Positions 48,756 through 59,400 of a stretch of DNA of 64,000 bases are shown one piece after another. Below the pieces are notes generated by a model. The model searched no databases. It was not told the origin of the DNA and saw only the letters and a list, made by a program, of their open reading frames with translations. The position numbers and the translations under genes were made by a program. The DNA comes from Fuerstiella sp. (GTDB taxonomy: Bacteria; Planctomycetota; Planctomycetia; Planctomycetales; Planctomycetaceae), in NCBI GenBank assembly GCA_029245955.1, contig JAQWOH010000002.1, positions 1-64,000 of the forward strand. Reading direction: 5' to 3'. How positions within the stretch are numbered: position 1 is the stretch's first letter; every line of letters begins with the position of its first letter.

Positions 48756-49313
48756 ATGACAAACCTTGTAGGTCATCTTTTGTTGTTCGGCGGATCCGTC
48801 TGCGTGCTGCTTGCACTGCCGATGATCGTCGGGCGTCTTGTGCGACCCAAACTGCCGACGCCTGAAAAAGATGCAATCTACGAATGTGGTGAGCCGGCGA
48901 TCGGCTCCAGCTATATCCAGTTCGATCTGCGTTTCTATGTGGTTGCTCTGCTGTTCATCATCTTTGACGTGGAAGTGGCGTTCTTCTTTCCGTGGGCGGC
49001 CATCTATGGAAATGCGACTCAACTGGCGGACACCCGCCTGGATGATGCGGCCCGCGATCACTTGAGTGCTCGGCTGCTTGACCAGAATCCGGCAACCAAC
49101 GAAATCATTTCAGCACAGACAGCTCGGAGCCTTGCCATTACCGGATTCTTTGACCTGCTGGTCTTCTTCGTTGTGTTGCTGGTCGGATTTGCCTATGTCT
49201 GGAAGCGAGGGGACCTTGACTGGATTCGTGCTCTGACTCAGAAATCCAAACAGGCAGCCGACCAGACAGTACCGTCCCATCAAAATACTTCGTCAGTCAC
49301 CACAACGGCGTAG
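48756..49313 (+). CDS. nuoA: NADH-quinone oxidoreductase subunit A
   Basis: 185 residues; typical NuoA is about 120. Three helices are visible: LVGHLLLFGGSVCVLLALPMI, then YVVALLFIIFDVEVAFFFPWA after the conserved KDAIYECGEPAIGSSYIQFDLRFY loop, and FFDLLVFFVVLLVGFAYVW. About 45 extra residues between helices 2 and 3 (DTRLDDAARDHLSARLL region) and a short C-terminal tail explain the length. The ribosome site GGAG is 10 bases upstream. Confidence 0.92.
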   Translation: MTNLVGHLLLFGGSVCVLLALPMIVGRLVRPKLPTPEKDAIYECGEPAIGSSYIQFDLRFYVVALLFIIFDVEVAFFFPWAAIYGNATQLADTRLDDAARDHLSARLLDQNPATNEIISAQTARSLAITGFFDLLVFFVVLLVGFAYVWKRGDLDWIRALTQKSKQAADQTVPSHQNTSSVTTTA

Positions 49314-49475
49314 TGCGAAATGGTCACGGGCAGGATTACGCAGGCACCACGGATGGTAACAGTTTCTCTGATCGTTTATTGAACTTTTTTGACACGCCTT
49401 CATCAATCAGCGCAGGCGGCAGTCGACAGACGCTCTTCGTTGAAAACTCAGTTAAAACTCAGTGGAAACTTGTCC

Positions 49476-50009
49476 ATGGATATTCAGGAAATCCATTCTC
49501 TCCTGCTGGAGAAATTTGGAGACTCGGCTGTTGGCCAGGCTCCGGTTGAGGCAACTGATTCGTGGATTCAGGTAAGCCGGGATTCGATCGTCGAAGTTGG
49601 TGCATTTCTGCGAGATAACGAGCGATTGAGATTCGATCACCTGAACGATCTGTGCGGTTGTGACTACCTGGAACCGAATGAGAAGAAGGCCGCAAAGTTC
49701 GGACACGACCCACATGTTGAGGTCGTCTACCAGCTGTCCAGCATCGAGCTGAAGCATCGCCTGAAGCTGAAGGTTGTTCTTCCGCGGTGGAAGAACGACG
49801 AAGAGGGTCGACTGCCCGAAGTTCCTTCGGTCAGTGGTGTCTGGGGCATCGCCGACTGGCACGAACGCGAAGCGTTCGATCTGGTCGGTATTCATTTTCA
49901 GGATCATCCGAATCTTCGGCGCATCCTGTGTCCGGAAGACTGGGAAGGTCATGCACTTCGAAAAGACTATGACTTCCCGCTGGAATATCACGGCGTTCGA
50001 GGACGGTAA
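49476..50009 (+). CDS. nuoC: NADH-quinone oxidoreductase subunit C
   Basis: 177 residues of the 30-kDa complex I subunit. It contains RFDHLNDLCGCDYLEP, YQLSSIELKHRLKLKVVLPR, SGVWGIADWHEREAFDLVGIHFQDHPNLRRILCPEDWEGHALRKDY and the PLEYHGVRG end. ATG 49476 (MDIQEIHSLL) is the conserved start. There is only about 160 bases between nuoA and this gene, too short for nuoB. The nuoD gene follows three bases after its stop. Confidence 0.93.
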   Translation: MDIQEIHSLLLEKFGDSAVGQAPVEATDSWIQVSRDSIVEVGAFLRDNERLRFDHLNDLCGCDYLEPNEKKAAKFGHDPHVEVVYQLSSIELKHRLKLKVVLPRWKNDEEGRLPEVPSVSGVWGIADWHEREAFDLVGIHFQDHPNLRRILCPEDWEGHALRKDYDFPLEYHGVRGR

Positions 50010-50012
50010 ACA

Positions 50013-51251
50013 ATGAGCATGCAGATCGAAGATCCTCGAATTGTCGAGTTTGATGTCCAGACTGACGAAATGCTCGTCAACATGGGGCCGCAGCATCCCA
50101 GCACTCACGGAGTGCTGCGTCTTCTGCTGAGAACGGACGGTGAGATTGTCCACGAGTGCACACCGCACATCGGATACCTGCATCGCAGTGCGGAAAAAAT
50201 CGGCGAAAACCTGGCAGCGCCGCAGTGGATTCCATACACCGATCGTATGGATTACCTGGCTGCCATGAACATGAACCTTGGGTTCGCGCTGACCGTGGAG
50301 AAAATGGTTGGCATGGAGGTCAACGAAAAGGCGAAACACCTGCGGGTGTTCATTGCTGAACTCGGTCGTGTCGCCAGCCATTTGGTGGGCATGGGAGCCT
50401 ATGGACTGGATCTGGGGACCTTCAGTCCGTTCCTGTACGCCTTCCGTGAACGAGAAATCATCCTGGACTTCTTTGAGGAAGTGTGCGGCGCACGCCTGAC
50501 ATGCAGCTATCTGACCATCGGCGGAGCCACCCACGATCTTCCGGAGGAAATCGAGATTCCGGATGGTCTGTCGGCACTATTGAAAATGGACAAGGGGCAG
50601 CGGGCACCATTTTTCAACGTCGTCGAAATGTTTCTCAGCTGGCTGGAAGACCGCATCAAGGAATATCACACGTTACTTACGCGGAACTCAATCTTTATCA
50701 AACGAACCGCGGGCATTGGTGTTCTGTCGCGAGAAATGGCCATCAGCTACGGCTGCACGGGGCCCGTTCTGAGAGGTAGTGGAGTTGACTATGACCTGCG
50801 TCGCGATGGAGAAGCAATCTACACGCGCATGTACGAAGGTTATGACTTCCAAATCCCCGTCGCGGAATTTGCAGACGCCCCACAGGAAGCAGTACTGGGC
50901 GACAACTGGTGCCGTTTTTACGTTCGCATGATGGAAGTTGTGCAGGCCATCCGCCTGGTGCGACAGTCGATTCCCAAATACCTCGCAGCAGAGGGCTCTC
51001 ACCGCGAGACTTTCAAGTTCAACACAAAACTGCCCAAAGATGAGGTTTATCTGGAAACTGAAGCGCCTCGCGGTCAGATGGGCTTTTATGTTGTTGGCAA
51101 CGGTGCGGCTGAACCGCTGCGTGTTCGAGCGAAGAGTTCATGTTTTTGCAATCTGTCCATTACAGATAAACTGTGTGAGGGCGTGCCGCTGGCCGATGTC
51201 CCCTCCGTTGTCGGCTCACTTGATATCGTGATGGGCGAGATCGATCGTTAA
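50013..51251 (+). CDS. nuoD: NADH-quinone oxidoreductase subunit D
   Basis: 412 residues of the 49-kDa subunit that helps form the quinone site. Conserved segments are LVNMGPQHPSTHGVLRLLL, PHIGYLHRSAEKIGE, YTDRMDYLAAMNMN, VASHLVGMGAYGLDLGTFSPF, GGATHDLP, APRGQMGFYVVGNG and the C-terminal VVGSLDIVMGEIDR. Length is normal. Further nuo genes do not follow: the next gene is an arylsulfotransferase-like protein. Confidence 0.95.
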   Translation: MSMQIEDPRIVEFDVQTDEMLVNMGPQHPSTHGVLRLLLRTDGEIVHECTPHIGYLHRSAEKIGENLAAPQWIPYTDRMDYLAAMNMNLGFALTVEKMVGMEVNEKAKHLRVFIAELGRVASHLVGMGAYGLDLGTFSPFLYAFREREIILDFFEEVCGARLTCSYLTIGGATHDLPEEIEIPDGLSALLKMDKGQRAPFFNVVEMFLSWLEDRIKEYHTLLTRNSIFIKRTAGIGVLSREMAISYGCTGPVLRGSGVDYDLRRDGEAIYTRMYEGYDFQIPVAEFADAPQEAVLGDNWCRFYVRMMEVVQAIRLVRQSIPKYLAAEGSHRETFKFNTKLPKDEVYLETEAPRGQMGFYVVGNGAAEPLRVRAKSSCFCNLSITDKLCEGVPLADVPSVVGSLDIVMGEIDR

Positions 51252-51482
51252 CGACTGGTCTCAGCAATTGTTGGCTGACGGTCTGCATCGACTGACATGT
51301 TTCCGAACACACCTGTGGTGAGCAACTGCAGGCGTCCGCGTCTGCCGACTCGACATTTGTCCCGGCTGCGGGCAGAATGTCAGTGTCAGGCTTGTGCTGG
51401 AACAGTTTTCGAGAAAATGTGGTCGTGAGATTCGCGCAGAGACGACACTGGCGCGACGTGAGACGTTGTAGAGGAGACGTTG

Positions 51483-52940
51483 ATGCGTCTGCGTGCCTGC
51501 TGCCCAATGAGTATTCTTGTCACCCTGTTACTGACTGAAATGGTTGTTGCAGGGCAGAAGAAAACACTCCCCGAACTCGGCGTGATCAAGACAACCGAAG
51601 GCGTCTGCCCGGGCTACATTTTGATTTCGCCACTCAGCGCGAACAAATCGTTTCTGCTGGACACAGCCGGACAAGTCGTTCATTCATGGCAGGCTGACCG
51701 CAAGCCGGGGCAGGCATCCTATCTTCTGAAAGACGGCAGCCTGTTGCGCGCAGGCAAGGTTGACAATTTCTTTCAATTTCCGTCAACAACCGGAAGTGGC
51801 GGACAGATTCAAAAATACGACTGGGACGGAAGTCTGACGTGGGACTTCGCTGCCAGTTCTGCGTATCGCATGAGCCACCACGATATTGAGCCGCTGCCGA
51901 ACGGCAACGTGCTGTGTATCGTCTGGGAGTCGTATCAGCGGGCCATTGCGGTTAACGCCGGTCGCAATCCGGACCGATTGACGGGGGATGTCCTGTGGCT
52001 GGAAGCCATCTTCGAACTGAAACCCCGGGGACTGAACGAAGCGGATGTCGTATGGAAGTGGAGTCTTCTTGATCATGTCATCCAGGACTGGGATGAATCA
52101 AAGGACAACTATGGAAATCCGGCAGAGCATCCGGAACTCATGGACATCAACTACATGCTGCGGCCGGTACCGGACTGGGTCCATATGAACTCGATCGACT
52201 ACAGCGAAGAACTCGATCAGATCATGGTTGGCTCACGAACATTGAGCGAATTCTGGATCATTGATCACAGCACAACCACAGAAGAAGCAAAAGGACACAC
52301 CGGAGGAAAACGCGGTCAAGGAGGGGATTTGTTATATCGCTGGGGGAATGCTCAAACCTATCGACGAGGTACTGTCGACGATCGCAGACTGTTCAACCAG
52401 CACGACGCTCACTGGATTCCGAAGGGGATGCCGGGCGCCGGAAATGTGCTGCTGTTCAACAACGGTATGCAGAATTCAGAACAGGATTTTTCTTCGGCCG
52501 ACGAAATTAAGGTGCCGTTGCTCCGTGACGGAACCTACTATCGCAAGCCCGGCGCAGCCTTTGGTCCGGCGGAAATCGACTGGACCTTCGAACATCCCGG
52601 TGAGCTGTTTTCTCCCCGTATTTCCGGAGCTCAAAGATTGCCGAACGGCAATACCCTGATCTGTTCGGGAACTCAGCATCTGCTGCTCGAAGTTACTCGT
52701 GACGCAGAAATCGTCTGGATGTATCGCAATCCAAAACGTTTTCACCATCCACCACGATCTGAACAACCCAGGAATCGAAAGTCCGTAACACGCCCCGTCG
52801 ATCTGCCACAGGCGGAACTTGACGCGATGCGAATTCCCGGAGGTGTACCTCTGGAAGACGGCGGAACAATGTTTCGAGCGATTAAGTATCCGCCGGACTA
52901 TCCGGCATTTCGAGACAGAAACCTGTCACCAGGATCGTGA
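51483..52940 (+). CDS. Secreted arylsulfotransferase-like (ASST) beta-propeller protein
   Basis: 485 residues. A signal peptide (MSILVTLLLTEMVVAGQ) precedes repeated propeller strands of the ASST type (GQVVHSWQADRKPGQASYLLKDGSLL, MSHHDIEPLPNGNVLCIVWE, then HDAHWIPKGMPGAGNVLLFNNG). The SHHDIEPL and NQHDAHWI histidines lie where this family keeps its active-site histidines. Such proteins move sulfate between phenolic compounds, but many in environmental bacteria are untested. The start is ATG 51483 with GAGGAGA seven bases upstream. The stop overlaps the next gene's GTG. Confidence 0.85.
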   Translation: MRLRACCPMSILVTLLLTEMVVAGQKKTLPELGVIKTTEGVCPGYILISPLSANKSFLLDTAGQVVHSWQADRKPGQASYLLKDGSLLRAGKVDNFFQFPSTTGSGGQIQKYDWDGSLTWDFAASSAYRMSHHDIEPLPNGNVLCIVWESYQRAIAVNAGRNPDRLTGDVLWLEAIFELKPRGLNEADVVWKWSLLDHVIQDWDESKDNYGNPAEHPELMDINYMLRPVPDWVHMNSIDYSEELDQIMVGSRTLSEFWIIDHSTTTEEAKGHTGGKRGQGGDLLYRWGNAQTYRRGTVDDRRLFNQHDAHWIPKGMPGAGNVLLFNNGMQNSEQDFSSADEIKVPLLRDGTYYRKPGAAFGPAEIDWTFEHPGELFSPRISGAQRLPNGNTLICSGTQHLLLEVTRDAEIVWMYRNPKRFHHPPRSEQPRNRKSVTRPVDLPQAELDAMRIPGGVPLEDGGTMFRAIKYPPDYPAFRDRNLSPGS

Positions 52941-53374
52941 CCGACAGGACAGAAAGGCTGCCGGACATTATGCGTCTCGAGATTCAAATCGCTGACTTCA
53001 TGAATGGAGAACAGTTCGCCGTGGCAGGTGCGTCGACGGACCGAAAAAAGTACGGCAACAAGGTGCTGCGGTGCTACCAGCAGCACCACCACGCTGTGAT
53101 TCCGGTGAACCCCAACGCGAGCATCGTTGAAGGACTGTCTGCCGCAGCGACACTCAGCGAAGTGCTGCCGACACCGCATGCGGTGTCCGTCATTACGCCG
53201 CCGTCAGTCACTGAGCAGATTGTCGACGAAGCCATCCACCTTGGGATGCAGCACATCTGGCTGCAGCCCGGAGCGGAAAGTATTGCTGCCATTCAGGCGT
53301 GTCTGGATGCCGGCGTCAATCTGATCCACGGCGGCCCGTGCATTCTGGTGGTGCTCGGCTACCGTGAAACGTAG
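52937..53374 (+). CDS. CoA-binding domain protein
   Basis: 145 residues of the CoA_binding_2 family, a Rossmann-like fold. Visible are EQFAVAGASTDRKKYGNKVLRCYQQ, AVIPVNPNASIVEGL, HAVSVITPPSVTEQIVDEAIHLGMQHIWLQPGAES and GGPCILVV at the end. The start is GTG 52937, which overlaps the TGA of the preceding gene, so coupling is likely; ATG 52970 would remove a short leader. Members bind CoA or a nucleotide; their role is unknown. Confidence 0.85.
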   Translation: MTDRTERLPDIMRLEIQIADFMNGEQFAVAGASTDRKKYGNKVLRCYQQHHHAVIPVNPNASIVEGLSAAATLSEVLPTPHAVSVITPPSVTEQIVDEAIHLGMQHIWLQPGAESIAAIQACLDAGVNLIHGGPCILVVLGYRET

Positions 53375-53405
53375 ACCACAGCCGCCGCAGCATTCATTTT
53401 GAATC

Positions 53406-54990
53406 TTACTTTCCCGGGTTGGGCGTGCGGTCCCCGTTTCGAATGACTGCCAGAGATTCAGTCAGTCGAGCGACAATGTCCGGGTGCTGGTCGGCAATAT
53501 TGTGTGCTTCACCTGGATCTGCCTGCAGGTCAAACAGCTGGTACGGCTTCTGAAACGGCCTGCCTTTGGGGAGCCTGGCGGCCGCCGGAACCGTTTCCGG
53601 CAACAAGTTTCCATCGGCCGTCACGGATCGCGAACATTCCACCAGCTGAGTGATTAATAACGGGGGCGCCTCGTGCCACAGTTTTTCCCTGCAGCATGGG
53701 TAACAGCGAAATGCTGTCTTCCGCTTCGCTGTCGGACAGGTCTGCCCCCACGACTGCTGCACAGGTCGCATAAATATCCGTCAGACAGACGGTGCCGCTG
53801 TTGTGTGTACCTGCCTTGATGTGGCCTGGCCATCGAACAAAAAACGGTACACGGTGACCGGCCTCCCAAATGTCCGCCTTGGTCCCGCGGCGTATCCCGT
53901 TAGCTCTGTGATTCTCCGATCGAAACCCCTGAACAGTCGCGTCCTGCACATGGTCCTTCTGTTGATCATCATCGTAGCGATACATGTATGAGCCGTTGTC
54001 GGACGTATAAAAAACGAGTGTCCTGTCGGCCTCGTCTGAAGCATCAATGGCGTCCAGCACATGGCCGACCGTCCAGTCCACCTGGGCAACGAAGTCACCA
54101 TATTCCTTCAGTCCGGTTTTGCCTCGAAAACGTTCATGTGGCTGGGCAGGCTTGTGCGGTCCGGTCATTGGCATGTACAGAAAGTAGGGAGCGTCCTTCT
54201 TCGACGCTTCACCGATATAATCTGCAGCTTCGCCCGCGATATCGTCCAGCACGTCAGCGATCACAAAATCCGTCGCGCGCGGCCCCTTTCGAACGAAGTG
54301 CGGAAAGCTGACGGCCTGCTGCTGAATTGACGGTTCCATCGTGAAACGATCGTTCCTCACATACACGTAGGGAGCCATGTCCAGCGAACCGGTGACCCCA
54401 AAATAGGAATCGAATCCATGATGAATCGGGCTATCGATGATGATGCCAGAAAAATCAATGCCCGGATCACCATCCCACCTGCTCGTGTCTGCATTGTTCT
54501 TTAACAGCGGAAGATCCATTCCAAGATGCCACTTGCCCACTGCACCAGTGGTATAGCCGCTGGCCCGCAGCATGCTCGCGATTGTGGCACGTCCGGGCTT
54601 CAACAATGGCTTGCTGTAACCTCCAAGAACCCCGCGTTTCAGTTCCGTACGCCAACAGTAGCGTCCCGTAAGCAGTCCGTAACGCGTGGGGGTACAAACG
54701 GCCGAAGGGGAATGTCCGTCGGTAAACGTCATGCCTTCGGCTGCCAGTGTGTTCAGATTCGGTGTTGGAATCTTCGACGACGGGTTCAGAGCCTGGACGT
54801 CTCCGTACCCCATATCGTCCGCGAGAATAACAACAATATTAGGTGGCCGATCCGTCTGCCCGGCCACCTGGCCTGACTGTCCCGACAGAAAAAGGCCAAC
54901 AATTGTGCAAAGCGAAACAATGGTGCCCGGCGGGCGACGTGTACAGGAAGAATTCGATGTGCGGTGAAGATACATCTGCTGATTTTTCAT
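53406..54990 (-). CDS. Secreted sulfatase, apparent C-terminal frameshift
   Basis: About 527 residues once repaired. A signal peptide (IVSLCTIVGLFLSGQSGQVAG) is followed by RPPNIVVILADDMGYGDVQ (metal site) and the active-site CTPTRYGLLTGRY (CxPxR). GAVGKWHLGM, YFLYMPMTGPHKP and LVFYTSDNGSYMY follow. Near 53569-53572 (GGGG, plus strand) the frame breaks. Removing one base joins VAGNGSGGRQAP to KGRPFQKPYQLFDLQADPGE, which is the normal end of this family. The sulfatase core is intact; only the last 55 residues are out of frame. ATG 54990 is chosen since the signal begins shortly after it. Confidence 0.87.
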
Positions 54991-55201
54991 CGGGAATGTG
55001 ATTGGTCGACGGCACCGGATGACCCCCGATTTTATCGCATGAACAGGCGGAAAGCGAACTCGCATGCAATTCAGTCTACAGACATCCAGGCGTCTCATTT
55101 CACCAACAACGATCTCGGCCCGTAGCGTGTCGTTCCGAAAGAACCTCCTTCCATGTCCTGCAAACACCTCCGCCTTCGGGTTGATCATCTTTGTCACTCG
55201 A

Positions 55202-55236
55202 CAAAAAAACGGGCAGGAGTGTTTACTCCTGCCCGT
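55202..55236 (-). terminator. Rho-independent terminator of the Gln-rich secreted protein gene
   Basis: A 12-bp perfect stem, ACGGGCAGGAGT (55209-55220) with ACTCCTGCCCGT (55225-55236), encloses a 4-base loop. On the minus strand it runs into GTTTTTTT (about 55202-55208). It lies 60 bases past the gene's stop at 55296. Confidence 0.9.
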
Positions 55237-55295
55237 CCAGACGGGGCTTTTGTTCAAGAATGCAGGTGTCGAATGTGCCTCATGCGTACCTGACT

Positions 55296-56024
55296 CTAAC
55301 TTCGTGTGAAGTTGATGCCGGCTGCGTTGTTGCCTGCCAGCTTGAAGCTGAAAGCGTTGTTGCCGCTGGTCGTTATACTGCCAGCCAGCTTCTGGCTGTC
55401 TGTGCCACGAGTCAAAGTCAGGGAGCCATTTCCAACCGCATAGCTTCCCTGAAAAGTGCTGGCATTGCCGGCTTTGTTTGTGGCCGACCAGCTGAACGAT
55501 CCATCGGCCTGCAGTACAAGTCGTACGTTTGCTCCATTGCCGAGTGTTGCCGTCCAGTTGCCAACGTGAGCAGGCGTCTGAACCGGTGCTGTCTGTGGTG
55601 GAGCGTAGCTGCCAAGCGCCTGCAATGCTGACGTATGGGCATTTGATGGTGTCTGCGCCTGCTGTACGGGGGCCTGTGGCTGAACCGGAGCAGCCTGCTG
55701 TTGCTGAGGCGCGAGCTGTTGCTGAGGTGCGAGCTGTTGCTGAGGTGCGAGCTGTTGCTGAGGTGCGAGCTGTTGCTGAGGTGCGAGTTGTTGCTGAACC
55801 ACTGGCTGAACGGGTCTGACGGCGTGAACTGGCTGTGGCTGGGCATATGAGTAACGCGGTGACGCGTAGCCATGGTTGTAATGCTGACGGTGATAGTTGT
55901 GTGAGGAATATCCGCGAGAGTAGCCCCGCGATCCGTGACAGCCAGCTTCTGCCGTACTGATACCAGCCATGGCCGAGCTGAAAGTGATGGCAGCGACCAG
56001 CAGCGTGTTTCGTGAGCGTGTCAT
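55296..56024 (-). CDS. Secreted Gln-rich repeat protein
   Basis: 242 residues. A signal peptide (NTLLVAAITFSSAMAGISTAEA) precedes a His/Tyr/Ser-rich stretch, then the unit QQQLAP repeated five times in a row (coding repeat of 18 bases, about 55700-55800). A Pro/Gln linker leads to a C-terminal beta-rich domain (HVGNWTATLGNGANVRLVLQADGSFSWSA, ending NAAGINFTRS). The C-terminal domain resembles small extracellular lipocalin-like domains of planctomycetes. It has its own terminator. Function is unknown. Confidence 0.8.
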   Translation of the reverse strand: MTRSRNTLLVAAITFSSAMAGISTAEAGCHGSRGYSRGYSSHNYHRQHYNHGYASPRYSYAQPQPVHAVRPVQPVVQQQLAPQQQLAPQQQLAPQQQLAPQQQLAPQQQQAAPVQPQAPVQQAQTPSNAHTSALQALGSYAPPQTAPVQTPAHVGNWTATLGNGANVRLVLQADGSFSWSATNKAGNASTFQGSYAVGNGSLTLTRGTDSQKLAGSITTSGNNAFSFKLAGNNAAGINFTRS

Positions 56025-56403
56025 GATTCTGTGCCTTTCGAGTTATCTTAGAATTTGTTGTGTTGTTTCCGGTACAATTCCCTCAGCGGGAAATCGCAAA
56101 CGATGTTACGGCCTTTCCCGGGAATATGTCTCAGATCCCCGCACAACGCTGATAACAGTGAAATCGCCTGCATTTAACGGGCGATTGCGGCCTCTGTTCG
56201 GCATACCAGAACCTGCGTAAGACTCCCTGTCTATCGACAGCTCACACCAGACCGCCATGCAGACAAATGATTGACGGAATCATGGTGGCCAGGGTACAGA
56301 TCCCCCATAGGCTCGGAACATCGTGCGAACTTCTGGTACCATCTGTATCCTGCCTGACAGTCTCGCGATCGGTTCTAAATCGTCTCCGGGTCCGACATAC
56401 TGC
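56025..56403. other. Divergent intergenic region
   Basis: About 379 bases between the minus-strand Gln-rich gene and the plus-strand cytochrome gene; promoters for both are expected. In-frame GTG 56323 could extend the cytochrome gene leftward. No other gene is seen. Confidence 0.35.
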
Positions 56404-59400
56404 ATGACACGCCGCGTTTGCTCACCTTTGAATTATCTTGCCTGGGTGCTTGTTCTCCCGGGGCAGGACTGCGTTGTGCACGGACAGGTCGAAAAAGGTT
56501 TCGACGATGCTGATTTTTTTGAATCACGCATTCGTCCCGTGCTGGTGCAACACTGCTACGAATGCCACTCGTCAGCTGCGGCAGAAGCCAAGGGCGGCTT
56601 GCTGCTCGATTATCGCGACGGCGCACGAAACGGTGGCGAATCGGGCCCGGCCGTTGTGCCTGGTAACCTGAAGGAAAGTCTGCTGATTGAAGCGGTGCAG
56701 TATGATTCCTTCCGGATGCCGCCGGCCGGCAAACTGCCGGACTCTGTGATCACCGACTTCAGAACGTGGATTCGCAGCGGTGCTGCGGATCCACGCGTGA
56801 ATGCTCCGTCGGTCGCCGCATCGGCGGAAGAGTCATGGAAAACACAGCTGACGAAACGCAGTCGATGGTGGAGCCTTCAGCCACCGAAAACAGTGACTCC
56901 GCCCACTACTGTCGGCAGCAGCATCTGGTCCGCAAAACCCGTCGACCGATTTATCTGGTCAGCGCTGGATCAGGCGGAGCTGACCCCGGCGGAACCGGCA
57001 AACGCTCATGTTCTGTTGCGCCGCCTTTCGTTTGTCCTGACCGGACTGCCGCCGACGCCTGAACAGGCAGATGCGTTCCCTCGCGCGTTTGCAGCGAACG
57101 CAGATCAGGCAGTCGCAGAACTCGCCGATACGTTGCTCGATTCACCACACTTTGGTGAACGCTTCGCGCGACACTGGATGGACGTGGTTCGCTACACAGA
57201 CACCTACGGTTACGAATGGGACATACCGGCGAAAGGGTCATGGGAGTATCGCGACTATCTGATCCGCGCCTTCAACAACGACGTTGGATTTGATCAGCTG
57301 ATCCGCGAACAGATCGCCGGCGACCTGCTGACCAACCCACGGATCGACCACGACGAACGTGTCAACGAAAGCTTGATAGGCCCGATGTTTTATCACCTGG
57401 GAGAACATCGCCACGGCAGCAGTCTGGCATTCAACGGAATTCACCAGGAAATGGTCAACAACAAAATTGACGCCTTCTCAAAGGCATTCCTGGGCATGAC
57501 CATTGCCTGTGCACGGTGTCACGACCACAAACTTGACGCCGTCTCACAAGCCGACTACTACGCGCTGGCGGGTGTCTTCATGACACCGCGCTGGACGGCA
57601 CGATCGATCGACGTGCCGGGCAAATATGATTCAAGGATTGTGGAGCTCAAGCAGCTGCGTGAGCAGATTCGGTCTCAACTTGCTGAATTCTGGAGAATGA
57701 ACAATGGAGCTCTTCGTTCGGCCGTGCCTTTGCGAACATGGGTGGACGGGCATCAATCTTCAGTTGACGCTGCCAGGATGGAGGACATCGCATGGCCCGT
57801 CAGACAACTGATTAACGAAACGAATACGGCCAAAGCCTGGCAGGATCTTGTAACTCAGTGGCGTAGCGAGCGTGTGGATCGCCAGCAGCCAAACACAACA
57901 GCATACACAGTGCTGACCGACTTTTCGGAACCGGTGTTCCCCGACGGCTGGGTCGTGGAAGGCGACGGGCTGAGGCATGGTTATGTGACCGACGGCACGT
58001 TATTGGTCAGCCTTGAGGGTGAGAAACTGATTTCGAGTTTTCTTCCTCGTGGGTTTCACACTCATGCGCTGTCGTCCAGGCTGCCCGGTGCGCTGCGTCT
58101 TCCAGCACCGAATCTGTTTTCACGTGCTCACGTAAGCCTGCGTCTCGCCGGGGGAGAGTGGGCTGGGCGGCGTGCCGTTCCTCAGAATGCGTTTCTTAAC
58201 GAAGGCCCCGTCTTCTTTGACCCGTCCGTTGGACCAGCATGGACGACAATTACCGCAGCGGCACTGACCAACGGTGTTACCCGTGTGCTGACGGAGGTAA
58301 CGACAGCATCACTCAATTCAAACTTTCCGCCAAGAACTGGTGTGGCCAAAGCTGGCAGTGTCACGCTTCCGGACACGGACGAAGGTCAGAATAAACGCAG
58401 TTGGTTCAGTGTGACAGGTATCATTGCGCACGATGCGGCTGCCACTCCGAAGGACACGCTGGATGCATTTGCGACGTTGTATGAAGACAACGCGAAAGAA
58501 CTGCCACCACCGACCAACGCCGACGAAGTGTGGCAGAGACTTGGCAACTGGCTGGCGGGTACGGTCGATCGATGGACAACCGGCGTGATGCAGCCTGGTG
58601 ACGTAAAGGTATTAAACTGGCTGCTTACGGAGGGCCTGCTGCAAAATGATGCAATGGCGTCTCCGCAGATTGCGAAGTTGGTGCACCGGTACCGCGAAGT
58701 CGAATCCAGGATTGACTTCGCTCGCAGTGCCAACAGCATGGACGAACGCGAGATCGAACCCGTCAACTACCGAATTAATGTCCGTGGCAACGTCGATGAC
58801 GAGGGGCTTGCAATCCGGCGAAACTTTCTGGAAGTATTCGCCGGGCAAAATGACGTCAGTGGCGCCTCTGGCAGTGGCAGAGCGGAACTGGCCCGGTATC
58901 TCAGCAGCGATACCAACCCACAGACTGCCCGCGTGTTCGTCAATCGTGTGTGGCAATGGGTTTTCGGCACCGGCATCGTGGCGACCCCCAATGACTTTGG
59001 AAAACTGGGAGATCGACCGTCGCACCCCCAATTGCTGGACTGGCTGGCAATACGGTTCATGCACGAAGGCTGGTCCACCAGAAAGCTGGTCCGGCAACTT
59101 GTCCTCAGTCAGACCTTCCGACAGTCGGGCCTCGTGAACACGGCGAGCGCTGAGCGTGACCCCGAGAATCGCCTGCTCCATCACTATCCGACCCGCCGTC
59201 TGGAAGCGGAAGCTATTCGTGACAGTCTGCTGGCGGTTTCCGGCAGACTGGATCCCCGCCTGTACGGGCCGCCGATCAATCCGCCCAGATCATCAGAGGA
59301 CACAACGAAGCGTCTGTTCTCCGGGCCACTGGATTCGAATGGCAGGCGGTCAATTTATATCGAGATGTCGATCATGGAACCTCCCAAATTCCTGGTGGGA

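Noticed and set aside
49314-49475. A missed nuoB between nuoA and nuoC
   Set aside because: The gap is far too short for NuoB and none of its cysteine motifs appear in any frame.
55529-55819. Plus-strand frame with AVAEVR repeats opposite the Gln-rich protein
   Set aside because: It is the antisense of the QQQLAP repeat; the minus-strand gene has a signal peptide and a terminator.
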